The position numbers and the translations under genes were made by a program. The notes beneath the pieces were generated by a model that ran no database searches, was not told the origin of the DNA, and saw only the letters and a program-made list of their open reading frames with translations. DNA of 13,084 bases from Clostridia bacterium (GTDB lineage: Bacteria; Bacillota; Clostridia; Oscillospirales; Acutalibacteraceae). Position 1 is the stretch's first letter. Each line of letters opens with the position of its first letter. The stretch spans positions 1-13,084 of the forward strand of contig JAFOCH010000100.1 of the NCBI GenBank assembly GCA_017381395.1, given 5' to 3'. This document shows, one piece after another, positions 1 through 7,041 of the stretch.

Positions 1-1156
1 GAATTTTTATTGCTTCAAACACCTTTGAAACGGCGGTTTTATATCCGTTGGTGGTGATTGTAGCACCGCTTATTGCGTCTATTTCTCTGTAATTTACTTC
101 TTCTTTTCCATTAAACTGCGAGTAGAATTCGGGTTTTGCACAAGTGTCACCGATGCCGTCGCTTTCCTTCTGAGAAATGGTTTCGCACATGATAATTTTA
201 CCGTTTGCGGTAGCAGAAGCCTTAATCATAATATATTCGCCCGAGGGGTTATACCAGGCATCGCCGTTGATTCCGAACCCTGCGGCTTTAAGCTCGAATA
301 CATAGTTGCCGCTGGTTGTTTTGTATGCTTTTACGACCTGTTTGGGTATGTTTTCGTATCCCGAAATGTCGATTTCCTTAATTTCTGAATTGATAATCTT
401 TTTAGCCGAGTCGGATATGCTCAATTTAAGATCATCGTCAACGTCGGAAATTACTTCGCCGTTTGCATTGGTTGCGATAAAGTTTTCGCCACTTATGAAT
501 ACGTATCCCTTGCCATTGTCTGCTTTATAAACTGCAGAAACGCCGTCAAGCTCCTCTGTAATAAACAATGAAGTGAACTTACCTTCGCCGTCGGGCAGGG
601 CAGTGGAAAGATTATCATTCAGAATTTGTGCTTCATCTCGCAAATCAACCGTGCCTCCACCGAGAATGACCGAAGCATTAATGGCATCCTTTGCGGCATT
701 TTTGTATGCTCCTGTCGTCTTTGTTGCTCCCGAAATGGTAGCAACGCCGTCGATTATATCTTTTGTCAAGCCGACGAGAGTGTCACCGTAGCCCTTTTCT
801 GCGCCGAGAGTTTCGCTGCTTGCGATATAGGTTGCACCGGTAACTGCTCCGTTTGCGTCGACACCGCACATAATAACGAACCCTGAATTATATCCGGCAG
901 TTTCTATTTTGAATACGTAGCCGCCACTTTTTTCGCTGTATGCTTCGGTAATTGTGCTTGGCAATTCGTGTTTTGAAATGTCGATTTGCTCAAATCCTTC
1001 ACCGCCGGGGAAAACCTCGGCTAAAGCTGCAAATGCAGCTTCGTTTTCCTGCGCTTTGATTATCGGTGCGGTGATATGGTTGGTTGCGGCAAGTAGAATT
1101 GCTACAACCGCACAAATGATTGAAAGTGAACATATTGTAGTTAAATGTTTTTTCAT
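1..1156 (-). CDS. rnfG: RnfG, electron transport complex subunit G (enlarged, two FMN-binding units; 3' end off window)
   Basis: I translated this from ATG 1156-1154 to the window edge: 385 residues with no stop. RnfG is the membrane-anchored, externally facing flavoprotein subunit of the Rnf ferredoxin:NAD+ oxidoreductase and carries FMN covalently on a Thr. An N-terminal membrane anchor lies at about residues 6-27. Two flavinylation motifs are visible: SGATKT (142-147) and SGATIT (363-368), each preceded by a Rnf-like acidic Gly segment (ETLG at 115-118; ESDGIGD at 331-337). The segments around 58-89 and 262-294 are recognisably duplicated (IDIS, then AY, SG, YVF and AG(Y/F)). A degenerate third copy near 205-240 (KGYVF) lacks a motif. 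Ordinary RnfG is about 200 residues with one FMN domain, so this is about twice the usual size. The start overlaps the rnfD stop by 4 bases (ATGA) and has an SD GGAGG at 1166-1170. The identification as RnfG is firm; the role of the second FMN unit is inference. Confidence 0.9.
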   Translation of the reverse strand, partial: MKKHLTTICSLSIICAVVAILLAATNHITAPIIKAQENEAAFAALAEVFPGGEGFEQIDISKHELPSTITEAYSEKSGGYVFKIETAGYNSGFVIMCGVDANGAVTGATYIASSETLGAEKGYGDTLVGLTKDIIDGVATISGATKTTGAYKNAAKDAINASVILGGGTVDLRDEAQILNDNLSTALPDGEGKFTSLFITEELDGVSAVYKADNGKGYVFISGENFIATNANGEVISDVDDDLKLSISDSAKKIINSEIKEIDISGYENIPKQVVKAYKTTSGNYVFELKAAGFGINGDAWYNPSGEYIMIKASATANGKIIMCETISQKESDGIGDTCAKPEFYSQFNGKEEVNYREIDAISGATITTNGYKTAVSKVFEAIKI

Positions 1157-2085
1157 TTCTCTCTACCTCCGAAAATTTTTCTCTTGGTGAGAGCATCGAT
1201 ATATGGGTTAACTATGTTCATAAGTAATATTGCGAACGAAACGCCTTCGGGATAGGTGCCGTAGAATCTGATGATTACGGTGATAAAACCAGCACCAAAC
1301 GCGAATATAATTTTACCCAACGGTGTTGAGGGAGATGTAACGTAGTCGGTTGCCATGAATATCGCGCCGATAAAAAGACCGCCCGACATTGTCCATGACA
1401 GCGCCGAAATGAAACTGAAATCCTCAATAATGAAACTGAAAATGAACACGGTAGCAATCATTGTCACGGGAATATGCCAGGTGATTACTCGACGTGCAAT
1501 TAGATAGATACCACCGATAATGAGGGCTATTGTGCAGGTTTCACCGATTGCGCCACCCTTTTTACCGAGTAATAAATCAATAAGCGACGGAGCTGCATCA
1601 TTTTTAATCAGTTCGAGGGGAGTAGCACTTGAAACAGCATCTACCGAAACGGGAAATGCAACCTTTGCCATTGCGCCAAAGGCGATGAGCATAAATACTC
1701 GTGCCGTGATGGCAGGGTTTACAACGTTGCAACCCAGACCGCCGAAAATGCACTTTACAATGATAATGGCGAATATCGAGCCGACAGCCGCCTGCCAAAG
1801 CGGAATATTAGCGGCAAGGTTGAGTCCCAAAAGGAGACCTGTAACAACGGCACTCAAATCACCGATGGTCTGATCTTTTTTTATAATGAGGTTAAAGATG
1901 AATTCGGAAGCAACCGCAGCTAATACACAAACGGCAACAACAGCAAGCGATCTTAATCCAAATAGTATACAGCCTGCAACAGTTGCAGGCAAAAGTGCAA
2001 TTATAACGTCGAGCATTATGCTTGATGTTGAAATTTTACTTCTGATATGGGGAGAAATTGAAAGATACATTCTCGATGTTGCCAT
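1153..2085 (-). CDS. rnfD: RnfD, electron transport complex subunit D
   Basis: This is the integral-membrane NqrB/RnfD-family subunit of the Rnf complex. It carries covalent FMN and takes part in electron transfer coupled to Na+ or H+ export. The 310-residue length is normal. Many hydrophobic segments are visible (about 24-45, 46-66, 78-112, 125-147, 184-224, 233-248, 256-275, 280-295). The flavinylation motif is SSATPL, with Thr155 as the expected FMN attachment residue, and the conserved TDYVTSP signature follows at 246-252. The ATG at 2085-2083 overlaps the rnfC stop by one base (TAATG), with a strong SD, AAAGGAGG, at 2096-2103. Its stop overlaps the rnfG start. Together with rnfC upstream this fixes the order C-D-G, as in clostridial rnfCDGEAB operons; E, A and B would lie beyond the left edge. 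Confidence 0.96.
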   Translation of the reverse strand: MATSRMYLSISPHIRSKISTSSIMLDVIIALLPATVAGCILFGLRSLAVVAVCVLAAVASEFIFNLIIKKDQTIGDLSAVVTGLLLGLNLAANIPLWQAAVGSIFAIIIVKCIFGGLGCNVVNPAITARVFMLIAFGAMAKVAFPVSVDAVSSATPLELIKNDAAPSLIDLLLGKKGGAIGETCTIALIIGGIYLIARRVITWHIPVTMIATVFIFSFIIEDFSFISALSWTMSGGLFIGAIFMATDYVTSPSTPLGKIIFAFGAGFITVIIRFYGTYPEGVSFAILLMNIVNPYIDALTKRKIFGGREK

Positions 2086-3392
2086 TATGCTTTTGCCTCC
2101 TTTTCTCTCAAATTCAATAGAGTTTCTTTTGCGATTTTATTATTTTGAACAATCGGTCTTTTTGCCGGACAAACGAATGAGCAACTACCACAGCTCATAC
2201 ATAGTTCTACGCCCGATTTTTCGAGTCCGACTAAATCTTCGGTTTTAAGCGCCTTTGTCGCTGTAACGGGGTTTATTCCAAAGGGACAGGCGTTTACACA
2301 TCCGCCGCATTTAATACAAGCGGTTGTTTTTGCTACCTTTGCTTCGGTTCGATTGAATGCCAAAATAGCATTTGTATTTTTCAGCACCGGCACCGTCAGA
2401 TAGGGTACGGCAATTCCCATCATAGGACCGCCGTAAAGCACCTTTTTCGGCTCGTCGGTAAATCCGCCACAGAATTCAAATACTTCCTCGAGCGGAGTGC
2501 CGATGGGGACAATAACGTTTTTCGGTTCTTTAACAATATTTCCATCGACGGTGATACATCTTTCTATCAGCGGCATTCCCGTTTTCAGATAATTTCCGAT
2601 TTCGGCTATTGTCGAGCTGTTTGATACTACGCAACCAATGTCGATAGGCAACTGGCCGATTTTAACCACTTTTTTTGTAGTGTGGTAAATAAGTACCTTT
2701 TCTGCGCCCTGGGGATAAAGGGTCGGTAATGTTTTGATTTCTACATTCGGTCTGTTTTTAAAAGCGCTTTTGATCGCGTTGACAGCTGCCTGCTTATTCT
2801 TTTCGATGCCAAAGATGATCTTATCGATTTTTACATACTTTGTGTGAATGTCGATAGCGTAAACAATGTCGTCAATTCGGTCTACTATTGTTACCGAGTC
2901 GCTTGTGATGTACGGTTCGCATTCAGCACCATTGATAATAAGCTCGTTTATCGGCTTATCTGTGTCGAATTTGACATAGGTGGGGAATCCGGCACCGCCC
3001 AGACCAACTATTCCGCTCTTTTTAATAGCGGCGATTAAATCCTCTTTGCTATTCACTACGGGGACAGAGATGCTTTCGTCAACCGACATTTCGCCGTCCG
3101 ATTCGATTTTGATTATCGGGGCGGTCTTTCCGTTCGACAGAAGCATATCCGAAATTTCGGTTACAGTACCCGAAATGCTAGAATAAACAGGGGAGGAAAT
3201 ATATCCATTTTGCTCAGCGATGAGCGTACCTACCTTTACCGAGTTGCCAACCTTGACAATAGGTGTGGCAGGAGCCCCGATATGCATCGAGGTAGGGATA
3301 GAAACATATTTAGGTGCAGTCATTTTTACTGCGGATAAATTGGCTGTGTGCTTTAAGTGAGGGATGTGGACGCCTTTTAGGTAAAAAGACAT
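2085..3392 (-). CDS. rnfC: RnfC, electron transport complex subunit C (NADH-site Fe-S/FMN subunit)
   Basis: This is the peripheral cytoplasmic subunit of Rnf, related to NuoF, that carries the NAD(H) site. The 435-residue length fits the short clostridial form without the long repetitive C-terminus of proteobacterial RnfC. The N-terminus has the RnfC-typical KGVHIPHLK stretch (6-14), and a lipoyl-like barrel spans about 35-95. The nucleotide/FMN-binding glycine loop GLGGAGFPT is at 130-138, followed by NGAECEPY (154-161). Two 4Fe-4S motifs follow: Cys359, 362, 365 and 369, and Cys398, 401, 404 and 408. It is the first gene of the operon, read from a consensus promoter at 3431-3459, with an SD (AAGGTGG) about 8 bases before the ATG. 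Confidence 0.96.
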   Translation of the reverse strand: MSFYLKGVHIPHLKHTANLSAVKMTAPKYVSIPTSMHIGAPATPIVKVGNSVKVGTLIAEQNGYISSPVYSSISGTVTEISDMLLSNGKTAPIIKIESDGEMSVDESISVPVVNSKEDLIAAIKKSGIVGLGGAGFPTYVKFDTDKPINELIINGAECEPYITSDSVTIVDRIDDIVYAIDIHTKYVKIDKIIFGIEKNKQAAVNAIKSAFKNRPNVEIKTLPTLYPQGAEKVLIYHTTKKVVKIGQLPIDIGCVVSNSSTIAEIGNYLKTGMPLIERCITVDGNIVKEPKNVIVPIGTPLEEVFEFCGGFTDEPKKVLYGGPMMGIAVPYLTVPVLKNTNAILAFNRTEAKVAKTTACIKCGGCVNACPFGINPVTATKALKTEDLVGLEKSGVELCMSCGSCSFVCPAKRPIVQNNKIAKETLLNLREKEAKA

Positions 3393-3430
3393 TATTTTGC
3401 CACCTTTCCAAATCGTAAAATTACAAGATT

Positions 3431-3459
3431 ATTATAAATTAAATTACCTTTATTGTCAA
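3431..3459 (-). promoter_or_regulatory. Sigma-A promoter of the rnf operon
   Basis: On the minus strand TTGACA (3459-3454) and TATAAT (3436-3431) are separated by exactly 17 bp, a perfect consensus. Transcription would start near 3424, giving a leader of about 30 nt to rnfC. A consensus promoter suggests high basal expression, so control would have to come from a repressor or from a process downstream. Confidence 0.85.
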
Positions 3460-3490
3460 CGATTTTAGCGGTTTTTACTACTGCCTAACA

Positions 3491-3508
3491 TTGTCAAAAA
3501 AATAACAA
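3491..3508. promoter_or_regulatory. Candidate Rex operator between rnfC and the flavodiiron gene
   Basis: TTGTCAAAAAAATAACAA matches the Firmicute Rex consensus TTGTTAA-N4-TTAACAA at 12 of 14 specified positions with the correct spacing. Rex is an NADH/NAD+-sensing repressor of fermentative and redox genes. The same half-site TTGTCAA recurs at 3453-3459, overlapping the rnf -35 element. The full site lies about 30 bp upstream of the rnf -35 and about 70 bp upstream of the flavodiiron promoter, so it is not in the classical position for blocking either. Function is inferred; the region is A+T rich, which raises the chance-match rate. Confidence 0.4.
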
Positions 3509-3575
3509 AATATTGACCCTTTTGGGAAATAAAAACTGTCCCTGAAAATGACAAAATTTTATACCTAAAAAGTTC

Positions 3576-3604
3576 TTTAAATTTGTATCAAAATGTGGTA
3601 TTAT
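3576..3604 (+). promoter_or_regulatory. Likely promoter of the flavodiiron gene
   Basis: An extended -10, TGG followed by TATTAT (3599-3604), lies 17 bp from a weak -35, TTTAAA (3576-3581). The predicted start near 3611 leaves a leader of about 54 nt that carries the SD GGAG (3651-3654). The weak -35 with an extended -10 suggests moderate or activated expression. Confidence 0.5.
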
Positions 3605-3664
3605 GTTTATATTAAATCTAAAGCATATAACCGAAAAATATAAAAATAACGGAGAAATAATGCT

Positions 3665-5449
3665 ATGAAAATTACAAATGATATTAAATACGTTGGTGTA
3701 AACGACCACGAAATCGACCTTTTTGAAGGGCAGTATGTAGTCGAAAATGGTATGGCATATAATTCATATGTGATTGTCGATGAAAAGATTGCCGTAGTTG
3801 ATACTGTTGACGCTCGATTTACCCATGCATGGTTGGATAATGTAGCTGATGAGTTAGAAGGAAAAACTCCCGATTATCTCATAATTCAACATATGGAGCC
3901 CGACCATTCGGCTAATATTGCAAATTTTTTGAAGGTTTATCCTGATGTAAAGATTGTTTCATCGTCAAAATCGTTTGCTATGATGAAGCAGTTTTTTGGC
4001 AACGAATTTGTTGACAATCAGGTTGTCGTAGGGGAGGGTGATACCCTTTCGCTCGGTCGACATGAGCTTAATTTTGTTGCCGCGCCGATGGTGCATTGGC
4101 CCGAGGTAATAATGTTCTATGATAGCTATGATAAGGTGCTTTTTTCAGCCGATGCATTTGGTAAGTTTGGTGCACTCGATGTTGACGAGGATTGGGCTTG
4201 CGAAGCACGTCGCTATTACTTTGGCATCGTCGGAAAGTACGGCGCTCAGGTACAGAACTTGTTTAAAAAGATTGGCGGACTTGATATTTCGGCAATTTGC
4301 GCACTTCACGGACCTGTTCTTACAGAAAACCTCGGTTATTACATTGACCTTTATCAAAAATGGTCATCCTATTTGGTCGAAAGTGAAGGAATCGTTATCG
4401 CATACACTTCTGTTTACGGAAACACAAAAAAGGCGGCTCATCTTCTTGCCGACAAATTAAAGGCAAAGGGATGTCCAAAGGTTGTACTTAATGACCTTGC
4501 ACGATGCGATATGTACGAGGCGGTCGAGGATGCCTTCCGTTATGGCAAATTGGTTCTCGCTACTACAACGTATAATGGCGATATTTTCCCATTTATGCGC
4601 GAGTTTATCAACCATTTGACCGAGCGTAATTATCAGAATAGAACGGTTGCCTTTATCGAAAACGGAACATGGGCTCCAATGGCTGCCAGAATAATGTCAA
4701 AAATGCTCGAAAATTCAAAGAACATCACCTTTGCCGAGCAAAAGGTGTCGATTATGTCTGCTCTTAATGAGGATAGCAGTGCTCAGCTCGAAGCGCTTGC
4801 CGACGAGCTTTGTAGCGAGTATGACAAGACCGGCATTGTCGAAAAGAATAATTTAAACGCGCTTTTTAATATCGGCTACGGACTTTATGTTGTGACCTCG
4901 AACGATGGCAAAAAGGACAATGGGCTAATCGTTAATACCGTCACCCAGGTTACCAATACTCCTAACAGAGTTGCGGTTACTATTAGTAAGGATAACTATT
5001 CCTACCACGTTATTAAAAACACAGGTATAATGAATGTGAACTGTCTTTCTGTTGAGGCACCGTTTAAGGTGTTTGAGGTGTTTGGTTTCCAGAGCGGTCG
5101 AAATGTAAACAAGTTTGCGGATTGTGAACCGGAAAAATCCGATAATGGACTGGTAGTATTACCTAAATATATTAATTCATATATGTCGTTAAAGGTTGAC
5201 GACTACGTTGATTTGGGTACTCACGGAATGTTTATTTGCAGCATTAACGAGTCTGGCGTTGTGTCCGATGCCGAAACGATGACCTACTCCTATTATCACG
5301 CAAACGTTAAGCCGAAGCCCGAAACAGAGGGCAAAAAGGGCTGGGTTTGCAAGATTTGCGGTTACGTTCACGAGGATGAAAATCTACCTGATGATTTTAT
5401 TTGTCCTTGGTGTAAGCATGGCGCGGCTGATTTTGAGCCGATAAAATAA
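3665..5449 (+). CDS. Multidomain flavodiiron protein (FDP core + flavin reductase-like + rubredoxin)
   Basis: This is a cytoplasmic O2 and/or NO reductase. Domains in order: metallo-beta-lactamase-like diiron domain (about 1-245), flavodoxin-like FMN domain (about 243-395; TSVYGNT at 248-254), flavin-reductase-like split-barrel domain (about 396-550), and C-terminal rubredoxin (558-594; Cys562, 565, 580 and 583). All seven diiron ligands are present: His76, Glu78, Asp80, His81, His144, Asp163 and His215. At 594 residues it is larger than the roughly 400-residue two-domain core. The extra modules suggest that electrons from NAD(P)H or another donor pass through flavin and rubredoxin to the diiron site within one chain. 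That route is inferred from known fused FDPs. The ATG is preceded by GGAG at 3651; a hairpin terminator follows at once. It is monocistronic and divergent from rnf, consistent with protecting oxygen-labile redox enzymes. Confidence 0.93.
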   Translation: MKITNDIKYVGVNDHEIDLFEGQYVVENGMAYNSYVIVDEKIAVVDTVDARFTHAWLDNVADELEGKTPDYLIIQHMEPDHSANIANFLKVYPDVKIVSSSKSFAMMKQFFGNEFVDNQVVVGEGDTLSLGRHELNFVAAPMVHWPEVIMFYDSYDKVLFSADAFGKFGALDVDEDWACEARRYYFGIVGKYGAQVQNLFKKIGGLDISAICALHGPVLTENLGYYIDLYQKWSSYLVESEGIVIAYTSVYGNTKKAAHLLADKLKAKGCPKVVLNDLARCDMYEAVEDAFRYGKLVLATTTYNGDIFPFMREFINHLTERNYQNRTVAFIENGTWAPMAARIMSKMLENSKNITFAEQKVSIMSALNEDSSAQLEALADELCSEYDKTGIVEKNNLNALFNIGYGLYVVTSNDGKKDNGLIVNTVTQVTNTPNRVAVTISKDNYSYHVIKNTGIMNVNCLSVEAPFKVFEVFGFQSGRNVNKFADCEPEKSDNGLVVLPKYINSYMSLKVDDYVDLGTHGMFICSINESGVVSDAETMTYSYYHANVKPKPETEGKKGWVCKICGYVHEDENLPDDFICPWCKHGAADFEPIK

Positions 5450-5456
5450 TGAATTG

Positions 5457-5488
5457 AAAAAAGCTGTGGCGGATAACCACAGCTTTTT
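5457..5488 (+). terminator. Rho-independent terminator of the flavodiiron gene
   Basis: The stem AAGCTGTGG (5461-5469) pairs with CCACAGCTT (5477-5485) around a 7-base loop. It is extended by an A/T flank and followed by a T-rich tract to about 5495. It lies 8 bases past the stop codon. Confidence 0.9.
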
Positions 5489-5510
5489 AATTTTTAATGT
5501 ATAAACGTTC

Positions 5511-5548
5511 GTCCTCTTCTCATATAAATTATAAAAAAAGAGGAGGAC
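5511..5548 (+). promoter_or_regulatory. Leader hairpin that would mask the bofA-like Shine-Dalgarno
   Basis: GTCCTCTTCT (5511-5520) can pair with AGAGGAGGAC (5539-5548): 10 bp with a single G-U wobble and an 18-base A+T-rich loop. The 3' arm contains the only good SD, AGGAGG (5541-5546). Translation of the downstream gene could therefore be limited unless the stem opens. A TATAAA (5500-5505) without a clear -35 would start transcription near the base of the stem. Alternatively, a sigma-E-like ATA/CATATAAA pair (5501-5503, 5521-5528) would start downstream of the 5' arm and avoid the hairpin. Confidence 0.45.
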
Positions 5549-5562
5549 AAACAGAAGAAAAT

Positions 5563-5820
5563 ATGATTAAGTATGCTTTTTATATCGGTGGGGCGATATG
5601 TGCTATTGCCTTGATAATATTTTCATTTAGAGGCAAGCGACCATTTCGCACAATGCTGATAACGGCTTTTTTAGGACTTGTAACGCTGGCTGTAGTTTGC
5701 ATAAGCGGAATTTTTACAGGAGTCACTTTGCCGATAAATATATGGACTGTTTCGTGTTCTGCGCTCGGGGGAGTGCCTGGAGTGATAACACTGTTGATAC
5801 TTAAAATGATATTTGTGTAA
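5563..5820 (+). CDS. BofA-like pro-sigma-K processing inhibitor family protein
   Basis: This is an 85-residue hydrophobic membrane protein. The C-terminal half carries the BofA-family signature: GVTLPINIWT (53-62), then a Gly-rich LGGVPG (68-73) and a final membrane helix (to about 84). Other hydrophobic segments lie at about 4-21 and 30-50. In Bacillus, BofA holds the SpoIVFB intramembrane protease inactive in the mother cell. Clostridial homologues often lack a well-studied role, so only family membership is claimed. I chose ATG 5563 because the signature protein begins here; the in-frame ATG at 5497 would add 22 polar residues ahead of the SD. The SD AGGAGG (5541-5546) lies 16 bases from the ATG, longer than usual, and sits in a potential hairpin. 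The gene is flanked by two terminators, so it is its own unit. Confidence 0.82.
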   Translation: MIKYAFYIGGAICAIALIIFSFRGKRPFRTMLITAFLGLVTLAVVCISGIFTGVTLPINIWTVSCSALGGVPGVITLLILKMIFV

Positions 5821-5861
5821 AATAAAGAGGTTTCGTAACTGCAACCTCTTTATTTTATTTT
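5821..5861. terminator. Bidirectional terminator between the bofA-like gene and the peptidase gene
   Basis: AATAAAGAGGTT (5821-5832) pairs perfectly with AACCTCTTTATT (5843-5854) around a 10-base loop, with TTTATTTT following on the plus strand. The minus-strand side is also T-rich, so it can serve both convergent genes. The peptidase stop codon (5852-5850) lies inside the stem. Confidence 0.88.
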
Positions 5862-6305
5862 AAATATTCTTTTTAGCTTGTTTTTTGCTCTGAAAACAAA
5901 CTGTCTGAAAGGACGGGAATTAACCCTTTTTTTAGCATCGCTGATGAATTTTTTGCTATCAGCTTCTATAACTTTACCCTTTCGAGTGTAGCAGGTGACT
6001 ATGCCGATGATTTGATTATGCTTGATGTTTTTTTCGGGATAAACTTCGTTATCTCCGCATAGGATATAGTCGTCACCGTCTAAATCAATAATACGGTGAA
6101 GAACGAATTGACCGCTTTTTCTTCGATACAGAATAATATCGGATTTTTTAAGCTTGTCGGTTGGTCTTTTTATTGTAACCGCGTCACGTCCACCGACAAT
6201 GGTCGGAAGCATACTAATCCCGTTTGGTATAAAGGAAAAGGATTGTCCCTCATCAAATGCCTTGTTTATTTCAGGTAATATTTCGATTAATCTAGTCTTT
6301 TTCAT
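5850..6305 (-). CDS. S24/S26-family (signal peptidase-like) serine peptidase, no membrane anchor
   Basis: This 151-residue protein has the S24/S26 peptidase core: GISMLPT with the putative nucleophile Ser31, VLHRI with His70, and GDNE at 84-87. The His where bacterial signal peptidase I has Lys matches the Ser/His arrangement of SipW/ER-type signal peptidases. Unlike a secretory signal peptidase it has no N-terminal membrane helix, and its C-terminal third (about 118-151) is very basic. This suggests a soluble or peripherally bound enzyme acting on a dedicated substrate, which is inference. The chosen ATG 6305-6303 overlaps the upstream gene's stop by one base (TAATG). An ATG three codons earlier (6314) is possible but sits too close to the weak GGTGA. 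It is the second gene of a two-gene unit with the HprK-like protein. The substrate is unknown. Confidence 0.8.
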   Translation of the reverse strand: MKKTRLIEILPEINKAFDEGQSFSFIPNGISMLPTIVGGRDAVTIKRPTDKLKKSDIILYRRKSGQFVLHRIIDLDGDDYILCGDNEVYPEKNIKHNQIIGIVTCYTRKGKVIEADSKKFISDAKKRVNSRPFRQFVFRAKNKLKRIFKIK

Positions 6306-7024
6306 TATATGCACATTTCACCGCTCATTACGTCGTGAGCTAATTTGGCAGCATTTCCCGATATGTTGCAACCTAGTTTATAAACAGGGACTTTAGAAAT
6401 AATTCTAGCAATCATATTTTGAACCTTTTGTTGTATTTCAGGTGTTTGTCCCTTAAAAATTGTTTGGTTTATAATAAGCGGAATTGCTTTAAATGGTGGT
6501 ACTTTTTCAATATGATTGGTTTCGCTTCTTTCTAAAAAGCAAATGGCTTTAAGCGGTACAATCACATTCAAATTGATGTCCGTTTTGCCTGAAAAAGGAG
6601 TTCCGCAGGCGTACACTTTTGAGTCGATGATTCGGATTGCGGGTTTGTCATCGTTGAAGGTTACGGCTCTGTCTTTACCGTATAATTTACGCCAAATAGC
6701 AGTATGAGTTGATTTTCCTGTTCCGCTTCTAGCCGAGAAAAGATAAGCGTTTCCGTCCATCATGATTGACGATGAATGGAGCATCATTCCGTCGTGGTCG
6801 AGCAACTGGGTATAAAATTGATTTCCTGCTATTGAATATTCACAGCTACCGAGGGTGAAATGGGGATTGTTGTCCTGGTAAATCATAGATATTTCCTTCG
6901 GTACGTTTATTACTATATCTGGTTTGCCTTCAAAATCGCTTTTATATTTAGGCATATTAGTTTTCATTCTATCGTAGTGAAATTCGGCACATACATTTAA
7001 GCCGGCGATATTGTATTTTTCCAT
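6305..7024 (-). CDS. HPr kinase/PEPCK-like P-loop protein (HprK-related)
   Basis: This 239-residue protein resembles the C-terminal kinase domain of HPr kinase/phosphorylase. A His-containing strand (LHSSSI, 82-87) leads into the Walker A motif SARSGTGKST (97-106), then an acidic pair in NDDKPAIR (124-131), comparable with the conserved Asp pair of HprK and PEP carboxykinase. The N-terminal HprK domain is absent and the C-terminal half is not recognisably HprK. It is therefore unlikely to be the catabolite-repression enzyme and more like the HprK-related kinases found in some peptide-modification and PQQ-like gene clusters. It probably binds ATP and may phosphorylate a peptide or protein; this is inference. 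Start: ATG 7024 with SD GAGGTGA at 7029-7035. Promoter at 7054-7082. It is coupled to the downstream S24/S26 peptidase, implying a shared pathway. I see no PqqD-like or radical SAM gene here. Confidence 0.72.
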   Translation of the reverse strand: MEKYNIAGLNVCAEFHYDRMKTNMPKYKSDFEGKPDIVINVPKEISMIYQDNNPHFTLGSCEYSIAGNQFYTQLLDHDGMMLHSSSIMMDGNAYLFSARSGTGKSTHTAIWRKLYGKDRAVTFNDDKPAIRIIDSKVYACGTPFSGKTDINLNVIVPLKAICFLERSETNHIEKVPPFKAIPLIINQTIFKGQTPEIQQKVQNMIARIISKVPVYKLGCNISGNAAKLAHDVMSGEMCI

Positions 7025-7041
7025 TTTTTCACCTCAGCATT

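Noticed and set aside
1520..1873. Long plus-strand open frames opposite rnfD and rnfC (e.g. 1520-1873, 1886-2248)
   Set aside because: They lack SDs and lie antisense to clearly conserved Rnf genes; they are by-products of the minus-strand coding sequence.
3521..3554. CCCTTTTGGG and the nearby TGTCCCTGAAAATGACA stretch as extra operators
   Set aside because: The first is only a 3-bp stem and the second is an irregular palindrome; neither matches a regulator consensus I know.
5497..5562. Upstream in-frame ATG for the bofA-like gene
   Set aside because: It would add 22 polar residues encoded by the hairpin and the SD itself, and the family begins near the ATG at 5563. It also has no SD of its own.
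6305..7024. Genuine HPr kinase/phosphorylase of carbon catabolite repression
   Set aside because: The N-terminal HprK domain and the C-terminal HprK signature are missing, and the gene is paired with a peptidase rather than with lgt/rapZ-type neighbours.
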